NCBI GenBank assembly: GCA_902362875.1
Contig: CABIYF010000008.1
Span: forward strand, 8,056-72,055
DNA length: 64,000 nt
Direction: 5' to 3'
Source: Eubacteriaceae bacterium
GTDB taxonomy: Bacteria; Bacillota; Clostridia; Lachnospirales; Lachnospiraceae
Both the position numbers and the translations under genes were made by a program. How positions within the stretch are numbered: position 1 is the first letter of the stretch; every line of letters starts with the position of its first letter. Under the pieces are notes generated by a model. That model ran no database searches, was not told where the DNA came from, and was given only the letters and a program-made list of their open reading frames with translations. Below, piece after piece: positions 57,836-64,000 of the stretch.

Positions 57836-59200
57836 CTAGTTTTTAAAGCTGTGGATTGGTGCTGGAATTCTTCCTCCGCGGTTTACGAATGCGTCACATG
57901 AGAATTCGTTGACTGGCATGATTGGTGCGTATCCAAGTAATCCACCGAATTCTACCTGATCTCCAACATCTTTTCCAATCGCTGGGATCACACGGACTGC
58001 GGTTGTCTTCTGATTGATCATTCCAAGTGCCATCTCATCTGCGATCAGTCCTGCGATCGTTGTTGCTTTTGTTTTTCCAGGAATTGCGATCATGTCAAGT
58101 CCTACGGAACATACACATGTCATAGCTTCTAATTTCTCAATTGTTAAAGCTCCGGCATTGACTGCATCGATCATTCTCTGGTCTTCGCTGACTGGAATAA
58201 ATGCTCCACTTAATCCACCAACGTAAGAAGAAGCCATAACTCCACCTTTTTTGACCTGGTCATTTAACATTGCTAACGCTGCTGTTGTTCCAGGTGCTCC
58301 TGCATATTCTAATCCGATCTCTTCTAAGATCTCTCCAACGCTGTCGCCTGCTGCTGGTGTTGGTGCAAGAGAAAGGTCAATAATTCCAAATGGAATTCCA
58401 AGTCTCTTAGAAGCTTCTTTGGCTACTAACTGTCCAACACGAGTTACTTTAAACGCTGTCTTCTTAATTGTCTCGCAAAGAACTTCGAAGTTTTCTCCAC
58501 GTACATTCTCGATTGCTCGTTTTACAACTCCAGGTCCACTGACACCTACGTTAATGATCGCATCTGCTTCAGTCACACCATGGAATGCTCCTGCCATAAA
58601 TGGGTTATCATCTGGTGCATTACAAAATACTACGAACTTCGCACATCCAAGACACTGATTGTCTTTTGTAAGTTCTGCTGTCTCTTTGATGATCTCACCG
58701 ATTAATTTGACTGCATCCATGTTGATTCCTGTCTTTGTAGAACCTACATTGACAGAAGAACATACGAAATCAGTCTCTGCTAATGCTTTTGGAATGGAAC
58801 GGATCAAAAGTTCATCGGCTTTAGTCATTCCTTTGCTTACTAATGCAGAATATCCACCTAAGAAGTTTACTCCAACTTTCTTGGCTGCTGCATCTAAGAC
58901 TTTCGCAAGTTCTACGAAATCATCTGGTGTCTTACATACATTGCCGCCAACTAAAGAAATTGGTGTGATGGAAATTCGTTTATTAACGATTGGAATACCG
59001 AATTCATTCTCGATATCTTTTCCTGTCTTTACAAGGTCTTTTGCAACCGTTGTGATCTTATTATAAATGTTTTCCTTGACTTCCTCTAGTGTTGTACCAA
59101 CACAGTCTAATAAACTGATACCGATTGTAATGGTACGAACATCTAAATTCATCTCATGGATCATTTTATTTGTTTCAAATACTTCATTCAGATTAATCAT
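57836..59200 (-). CDS. DUF711 / PFL family protein (UPF0210)
   Basis: A 454-residue cytosolic protein with the family pattern ([90 protein letters not shown]). Function is not established; it almost always follows an ACT-domain gene, as here, suggesting a shared amino-acid- or one-carbon-linked control. Gap to the ACT gene is 12 bases and AGAGGGGTGGCATC precedes the ATG. Confidence 0.93.
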   Translation of the reverse strand: MINLNEVFETNKMIHEMNLDVRTITIGISLLDCVGTTLEEVKENIYNKITTVAKDLVKTGKDIENEFGIPIVNKRISITPISLVGGNVCKTPDDFVELAKVLDAAAKKVGVNFLGGYSALVSKGMTKADELLIRSIPKALAETDFVCSSVNVGSTKTGINMDAVKLIGEIIKETAELTKDNQCLGCAKFVVFCNAPDDNPFMAGAFHGVTEADAIINVGVSGPGVVKRAIENVRGENFEVLCETIKKTAFKVTRVGQLVAKEASKRLGIPFGIIDLSLAPTPAAGDSVGEILEEIGLEYAGAPGTTAALAMLNDQVKKGGVMASSYVGGLSGAFIPVSEDQRMIDAVNAGALTIEKLEAMTCVCSVGLDMIAIPGKTKATTIAGLIADEMALGMINQKTTAVRVIPAIGKDVGDQVEFGGLLGYAPIMPVNEFSCDAFVNRGGRIPAPIHSFKN

Positions 59201-59212
59201 GATGCCACCCCT

Positions 59213-59485
59213 CTAAATTCTGTGCATAATATCAAAGATTCTTTCATTCTGCGCCTGAATTACAACACCGATCTCTTCACCGATCTGTTTTAACTCGCTG
59301 GATAATAATGCGATATCTTTGGATGAACCAGCTGGATCTACGACCATCATCATGTTAAAGAAGCCACCTGTGATTGTTTGGGAGATGTCTAAGATGTTAA
59401 CATTGTTGCTAGCTAAATAGTTACATACCTTTGCGATGATTCCAACACCATCTTTTCCAACAACTGTGATTACTGTTTTTTCCAT
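59213..59485 (-). CDS. ACT-domain protein (UPF0237)
   Basis: A 90-residue single ACT domain (VITVVGKDGVGIIAKVCNYLASNNVNILDISQTI, then FFNMMMVVD), expected to bind an amino acid or similar ligand. The start was placed at MEKTVITVV, preceded by TTAGGAGGAAAAGCACAA, 11 codons inside the longest frame, which also removes an overlap with the upstream gene. Conserved neighbour of the DUF711 gene. Confidence 0.93.
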   Translation of the reverse strand: MEKTVITVVGKDGVGIIAKVCNYLASNNVNILDISQTITGGFFNMMMVVDPAGSSKDIALLSSELKQIGEEIGVVIQAQNERIFDIMHRI

Positions 59486-59507
59486 TTGTGCTTTTCCTCC
59501 TAAATGC

Positions 59508-60290
59508 TTATGATACACTGGTTACGGTAGATACCGTGTCTCTTCTGGCCACTTCGATCGGTAATGTAAAATTATGTAGTGAAATCTTTACCGTTTCATA
59601 AGCCAGTTTTTCATAGTTATTTTCTTTACTCAGATGTCCAAGATAAACTTTCTTTGTCTTTTGTGTTGCAACCTCCTCGATCAGTTCGGCGCATCTCTCA
59701 TTCGATAAATGCCCCTGTCTTCCAAGGATTCGTCTCTTTAAATAATATGGATAACGTCCAACCTGAAGCATATTCACATCATGGTTGGCTTCGACAAATA
59801 AAATATCGGAATCATAAATCTTCTCAACCAGATATTCATCGTAATCTCCAAGGTCTGTTGCAATACTTGCTTTGGATCCTTCTTCTGAGTAAAACGAGTA
59901 ACAAACAGGATCTGCAGCATCATGCCATACGTGAGATGCGTTTACTTTCATATCCCCAATCTCAAATGGTTTGTCTGCTTCAATCGAATGAAAAAGGCTT
60001 TTGTCTACTTTCCCAAGGTTCTTGTAATCAAAAATCGCATCGATCGTCTTTCCTGTCGCAAAGATTGGAAGTCCATATCTTCTTGCGATCACACCAAGTC
60101 CCTTGATATGATCCGTATGCTCGTGTGTGATCAAAATTCCATCAAATTCTGGAACCGTAAGATCAAGTTCTGAAAGTGAATTCTCAATGCGCTTTGCACT
60201 CACTCCACAATCAACTAACAGATTTGTCTTCTTCGTTCCAACATATATGCAATTTCCTTCACTGCTGCTTGCTAAACTTGATAGTTTCAC
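59508..60290 (-). CDS. WalJ/YycJ-type metallo-beta-lactamase hydrolase
   Basis: A 260-residue MBL-fold protein related to WalJ/YycJ. LASSSEGNCIYVGT opens the fold, THEHTDHIKGL is the metal motif, VNASHVWHDAADPVCYSF and the late GHLSKENN complete the ligands. WalJ has been linked to cell-wall control and to DNA-end processing. The GTG at SVKLSSLAS is taken as start because AAAGAGG lies eight bases before it and family members begin there; the longest frame adds 16 codons with no counterpart. Confidence 0.88.
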   Translation of the reverse strand: MKLSSLASSSEGNCIYVGTKKTNLLVDCGVSAKRIENSLSELDLTVPEFDGILITHEHTDHIKGLGVIARRYGLPIFATGKTIDAIFDYKNLGKVDKSLFHSIEADKPFEIGDMKVNASHVWHDAADPVCYSFYSEEGSKASIATDLGDYDEYLVEKIYDSDILFVEANHDVNMLQVGRYPYYLKRRILGRQGHLSNERCAELIEEVATQKTKKVYLGHLSKENNYEKLAYETVKISLHNFTLPIEVARRDTVSTVTSVS

Positions 60291-60397
60291 GGATTGTACC
60301 TCTTTCTTCTCTTCTGGGCTGACCCTATTGGCAAACATTATATCATAAGGTTATTTAAGATTCAAGAATTGCCCTGTATTCTTAAATGTACAAAATA

Positions 60398-60985
60398 TCA
60401 GCCAAGGATTTTTGCAATCTGAGCTTTTGTATCTGCTAAATCACCTGAATTGTCAATAACATGACTTGCCATGGATTTAAATTGTTCTTCACTTTGCTGT
60501 TTTGCGATCATCTGAGCGATCTTCTCATCAGAATATCCTCTGGAAGCTTTTAACCGCTCGTATCTTACTTCTTCTCTTGTATAAATATACCATAACTGAT
60601 CAAATTTCTTTTCATAACCTGCTCCAACCAGTAACGCTGACTCTACAACCACCAGACCATCTGGTTCTTCTTTTCCAAATGCATCAATCCTTGCTAAGAT
60701 TTCTTCATCTACATTTTTATGAGTGATACTGTCTAATAAGGAAAGTTTTGTTTCATCATGAAATACGATCTCTCCAAGTGCCGGACGGTTGATCGTCTGA
60801 TCGTCATTTAAAATTTTATTTCCAAATGCATAAACGATCGCATCATAGCTTTTCGCCCCCGGTACCATCAGCTCATGAGCTACATGATCTGACTGAATGA
60901 TCTTTGCATGATAATCATTTTCTAAAATATTTAAAACCTCACTCTTCCCAGAGCCGACACCTCCGGTAATTCCTATGATCTTCAT
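60398..60985 (-). CDS. coaE: Dephospho-CoA kinase
   Basis: Last step of CoA synthesis. The 195 residues carry the P-loop GITGGVGSGKSEV, the CoA-binding IIQSDHVAHELMVPG, FHDETKLSLLDSITHKNV and the lid region RGYSDEKIAQMIAKQQS. It follows polA by 13 bases, the usual Firmicute order polA-coaE, with AAGGAGTGAAAGCAG before the ATG. Confidence 0.96.
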   Translation of the reverse strand: MKIIGITGGVGSGKSEVLNILENDYHAKIIQSDHVAHELMVPGAKSYDAIVYAFGNKILNDDQTINRPALGEIVFHDETKLSLLDSITHKNVDEEILARIDAFGKEEPDGLVVVESALLVGAGYEKKFDQLWYIYTREEVRYERLKASRGYSDEKIAQMIAKQQSEEQFKSMASHVIDNSGDLADTKAQIAKILG

Positions 60986-60998
60986 CTGCTTTCACTCC

Positions 60999-63638
60999 TT
61001 ATTTCGCTTCGTACCAGCTTGCTCCCTGTTCAATATCAATACTTAATGGCACTCGAAGACTTGCTGCGTTCATCATTTCATTTTCTAAGATTTCTTTCAC
61101 TTCCTCAAATTCATCTAAATGAGTCTCAATCAGTAATTCATCGTGAATCTGTAAGAGCAGACGGGATTTCATCTGTTTTTCTTTTAATTTCATATTCACT
61201 CTTACCATTGCAATCTTGATGATATCTGCAGCAGTTCCCTGAATTGGGGAGTTCATTGCCACACGTTCTCCAAAGTTTCTCTGCATAAAATTACTGGATT
61301 TTAATTCTGGGATCGGACGGATTCGGTTGAACATTGTTTTAACATATCCGTCTGTCTTTCCTTTTTCCACTTCTCCATCTAAGAATTCCTTAACGCGTGG
61401 ATACATTGCAAAATAACGGTCAATGTATTCCTGTGCCTGTTTTCTTGAGATCTTGAGATCCTGACTTAATCCAAACGCACTTAACCCATAAATAATTCCA
61501 AAGTTTACAGCTTTTGCTTCTCTTCTTTGTGTACTTGTCACTTCATCCATCGGAATTCCAAACACCTCGGAAGCTGTTCTCGCATGAATATCCTGATTTT
61601 CTTCATAAGCATGAATGAGTTTCTCATCCTGTGACAAATGCGCCAGCACACGAAGCTCGATCTGTGAATAATCGGCATCCAAAAATACATATCCATCTTC
61701 TGGCAAAAATACCTTACGGATTGCTCTTCCAAGTTCCATACGGATTGGAATATTCTGAAGATTTGGCTCTGTACTGCTGATTCTTCCAGTTGCTGTGATC
61801 GTCTGATTAAATTTTCCATGAATTCTCTGGTCATCCTGAATAAAGTTTGCCAGACCATCTGCATATGTTGATTTTAATTTGGTTAACTGTCTGTATTCTA
61901 AGATCATAGGAATGATCGGATAAAGATGCTCGATCTTTTCTAACACTTCCACACTCGTAGAGTATCCAGTCTTTGTCTTTTTCGCACCTTCTAATTTCAT
62001 ATGCTCAAATAAGACAACACCTAACTGTTTTGGGGAATTGATATTGAATTCTTCGCCTGCTTCTTTATAAATAGAATCCTGTAATTCTTCAATTCTTCCA
62101 ACCAGCTGATCTCCATATTCTTTCAGAGCTTTTGAATCTACATGAATTCCTCTCACTTCCATATCATGAAGTGCAAACATCGTTGGAATTTCAATCTCAC
62201 GGTAAAGATCCATCATCTCAAATTCTGTTAACTTATCACTTAACGGTTTGATCGCTTCTCTTGAAATATAAGCTTCATAACCCATGATCTTCTTTCCTGC
62301 ATCACTTAAGACACCATCTGTAACCATTGGATGTTTCTTATCGATCAGCTCTTTTCTTGATGGGAGCATCATGGATTTATAATCTCTTGCAATATCATCA
62401 TATTCATAAGTACTTTTCAATGGATTCACCAGATAAGCAGCCAGAGAAACATCAAAGATACTCTTTGTCAGCTCATTGATCGTTAAATGAGATAAATGTT
62501 CTTTCACTTCCATCATTGCCACATGTTCCATGCTCTGATATAAATGATCGATTTTTTCATATAAGAAATCCTGTGTTAAGAATCCAAATCCTTCACAGCC
62601 AAATAAGTATACTTCTTCTCCTTCTGTATTTAATGCAACCCACATTGCATCGTTTTCTTTATAAATGGAGACTCCAGCTTCCCTCTTCTTTGCCGCTTTT
62701 GCAAAAATATCTTCCGCCTCTGCAAGGTCAACGATCTCTTTGATCTTAACCTCCAGATCTTCCTGTTCCTCTCCGTCAAAACGTTTGAGAATTGCTTTAA
62801 ATTCCAATTCTTTTAACATATGGTAAGCTTCTTTTGTATACAGATTACCAAGCTTTGCTTCTTCAAATGTAATATCAACCGGACTGTCTAACTTGATCGT
62901 TGCAAGTTCCTTGCTCATAACTCCCTGCTCATAATATTCCTGCAGATTGTTCTTTGCTCGATTTGGTTTTACTTCATCAATATGCGCATATGCATTCTCT
63001 AATGATTTAAACTCTTTGATCAGTTTTGTCGCCGTCTTCTCTCCAATTCCAGGAATCCCCGGAATATTATCGGATGCATCCCCCATCAACGCCTTCACAT
63101 CGATAAATTCTTTCGGTGTCACCTGATATTTCTCTAACACATCATCTTCATAATAATCTTCAACAACCGTTCCAGCTCTGTTCGTCTTTGGAATACGAAT
63201 CTGCACTTTCTTCGTTGCAAGCTGTAATAGATCTCGGTCTCCAGATACGATCTTCACTTCAAATCCAGCTTCTTCTCCAAGAACAGACATTGTCCCAAGA
63301 AGGTCATCCGCTTCATAGCCTTCTTTCATCATCAAAGGAATATTCATCGCCTTCAAAACTTCACGGATCACAGGGACCTGTTCTCTTAATTCATCTGGCA
63401 TCCCTTTTCTCGTTCCTTTATAATCCGCAAACATTTTGTGACGGAATGTCGGTGCTTTTAAGTCAAATGCAACCGCTAAGTGTGTTGGGTTTTCTTCCTC
63501 TAAAAATTTAAACATGATATTTAAAAAACCAAGCACCGCATTCGTATGAAGCCCCTGACTGTTTGTCATGTCTGGAAGTCCGTAAAATGCACGGTTTAAT
63601 ATGCTGTTTCCATCGATTAATAATAGTTTCTGTTCCAT
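60999..63638 (-). CDS. polA: DNA polymerase I
   Basis: Repair and Okazaki-fragment polymerase of 879 residues. The 5'-3' exonuclease covers the first 290 residues (LLIDGNSILNRAFYG, GYEADDLLGTM, GDASDNIPGIPGIGEKTA). The middle region, where a 3'-5' exonuclease would be, lacks the DxE motif (it reads GVSIYKENDAMWVALNTEG), so proofreading is lost as in other Clostridia and Bacilli. Polymerase motifs are FLDADYSQIELRVLAHLS (A), RREAKAVNFGIIYGLSAFGLS (B) and LLQIHDELLIE (C). The start is the ATG before EQKLLLIDG with AAAGGAGAACAATCTGGC ahead; the longer frame runs into the inverted repeat upstream and is not coding. Confidence 0.96.
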   Translation of the reverse strand: MEQKLLLIDGNSILNRAFYGLPDMTNSQGLHTNAVLGFLNIMFKFLEEENPTHLAVAFDLKAPTFRHKMFADYKGTRKGMPDELREQVPVIREVLKAMNIPLMMKEGYEADDLLGTMSVLGEEAGFEVKIVSGDRDLLQLATKKVQIRIPKTNRAGTVVEDYYEDDVLEKYQVTPKEFIDVKALMGDASDNIPGIPGIGEKTATKLIKEFKSLENAYAHIDEVKPNRAKNNLQEYYEQGVMSKELATIKLDSPVDITFEEAKLGNLYTKEAYHMLKELEFKAILKRFDGEEQEDLEVKIKEIVDLAEAEDIFAKAAKKREAGVSIYKENDAMWVALNTEGEEVYLFGCEGFGFLTQDFLYEKIDHLYQSMEHVAMMEVKEHLSHLTINELTKSIFDVSLAAYLVNPLKSTYEYDDIARDYKSMMLPSRKELIDKKHPMVTDGVLSDAGKKIMGYEAYISREAIKPLSDKLTEFEMMDLYREIEIPTMFALHDMEVRGIHVDSKALKEYGDQLVGRIEELQDSIYKEAGEEFNINSPKQLGVVLFEHMKLEGAKKTKTGYSTSVEVLEKIEHLYPIIPMILEYRQLTKLKSTYADGLANFIQDDQRIHGKFNQTITATGRISSTEPNLQNIPIRMELGRAIRKVFLPEDGYVFLDADYSQIELRVLAHLSQDEKLIHAYEENQDIHARTASEVFGIPMDEVTSTQRREAKAVNFGIIYGLSAFGLSQDLKISRKQAQEYIDRYFAMYPRVKEFLDGEVEKGKTDGYVKTMFNRIRPIPELKSSNFMQRNFGERVAMNSPIQGTAADIIKIAMVRVNMKLKEKQMKSRLLLQIHDELLIETHLDEFEEVKEILENEMMNAASLRVPLSIDIEQGASWYEAK

Positions 63639-63677
63639 GCCAGATTGTTCTCCTTTTCTATAAATATGCTCTGAAGT

Positions 63678-63683
63678 ATTGTA
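63678..63683 (-). promoter_or_regulatory. Candidate -10 element of polA
   Basis: TACAAT on the minus strand, 40 bases before the polA start. No convincing -35 was found. Confidence 0.3.
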
Positions 63684-63721
63684 ACATAAAGAGATTGTAA
63701 TTTGAAGGGTAGTCGTGGGGA

Positions 63722-63945
63722 TTGTATATGAGAAAAACGAAATAATAATATAAAGGATCCAGACCAGAAATTTATGCTCGCCGTTTTGAACGGTCGCTGA
63801 TTCGCTAGTTTTCCTTGCGCAACTCGCTTCGCTCAAACAGCGCACCAAACTAGCTGCGAACCGTTCAAAACGACGGCAAAATTTCAATGGTTCTGGATCT
63901 GCTATGCTATTATTTCGTTTTTCTCATATACACGGACGGCTATTC
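63722..63945. repeat. Long imperfect inverted repeat, MITE-like
   Basis: Left arm starts TGTATATGAGAAAAACGAAA and continues TAATA; the right arm carries the exact complement of these 25 bases at its outer end (about 63919-63943). Moving inward the arms stay matched with small gaps: GATCCAGA.CCA, GAAATTT, CGTTTTGAACGG, CTAGTTT and GCGC. The apex is near 63820-63840 (ACTCGCTTCGCTCAAAC). Total length is about 220 bases, AT-rich outside and GC-rich inside, with no sensible reading frame. A short further similarity outside the arms (TTTGAA...GTATATGAG) may mark a flank. Confidence 0.8.
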
Positions 63946-64000
63946 AAATCACTACGGGTGTGTATGTTGTACGGTATTGGCTAATAATTTTTGTATTCGT

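Noticed and set aside
63639..63887. 83-codon upstream extension of the polA reading frame
   Set aside because: It runs through the inverted repeat, has no family counterpart and the ribosome binding site lies in front of the internal ATG before EQKLLLIDG.

Overview
The window looks like chromosomal DNA of a low-GC, spore-forming, anaerobic Firmicute, most likely a gut Lachnospiraceae (Anaerostipes-like would fit, but this is not proven). The reasons are AT-rich codon use, strong AGGAGG-type ribosome binding sites, a sporulation sigma-K gene, a CIRCE-controlled hrcA-grpE-dnaK-dnaJ operon, RNase J, IreB, glycyl-radical chemistry and many PTS/AraC sugar loci.

Positions 1-19.9 kb form a catabolic region. 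From left to right it holds a paired membrane-protein transporter (one gene apparently frameshifted), a beta-glucoside operon (PTS EIIBCA, a cytosolic GH106-like alpha-L-rhamnosidase candidate and a GH1 6-phospho-beta-glucosidase) with a divergent AraC regulator, then a three-gene operon of an enoate/flavonoid-reductase-like flavoprotein, a DUF1097 membrane protein and a phloretin-hydrolase-like C-C hydrolase with a divergent TetR regulator, and finally a complete L-rhamnose operon (permease, mutarotase, kinase, isomerase, aldolase) with its own AraC regulator. Read together these suggest uptake and full breakdown of a rhamnosylated flavonoid glucoside: sugar removal inside the cell, reductive ring opening and hydrolysis of the aglycone, and use of glucose-6-phosphate and rhamnose. 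That reading is an inference and is the main candidate for an interesting system here.

Positions 20.0-21.5 kb hold an IS605-type element with an intact TnpB, a decayed TnpA, recognisable end hairpins, a probable structured guide RNA and a LexA-like box. Positions 21.6-40.6 kb are mostly housekeeping genes on the minus strand: sigK, tRNA-modification genes (trhP, trmR, mtaB, thiI), RNase J, ruvX, ireB, a cysteine desulfurase, rsmE, prmA, a ferredoxin-like protein and the heat-shock operon.

Positions 41.1-51.7 kb are a second sugar region: a DeoR regulator, a fructose-6-phosphate-aldolase-type transaldolase, a glycyl-radical enzyme with its activase (a set matching the radical pathway for 1,5-anhydroglucitol-6-phosphate), followed by a hexulose-phosphate synthase/isomerase pair, a PfkB kinase, a TIM-barrel isomerase, an orphan fructose-type EIIC and a LacI regulator. 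Positions 51.7-56.5 kb carry accessory genes (an AAA/PD-(D/E)XK protein, an sdpRI pair with two perfect operators, a HAD phosphatase, a broken small gene, a YczE-like protein). Positions 56.6-63.6 kb are housekeeping again (tyrS, DUF711, ACT-domain protein, WalJ-type hydrolase, coaE, polA). The window ends in a long imperfect inverted repeat of about 230 bp.

Many genes have a start that differs from the longest open frame; starts were moved where a clear ribosome binding site decides it, and several are TTG or GTG. No rRNA, tRNA, CRISPR array or classical riboswitch was seen.
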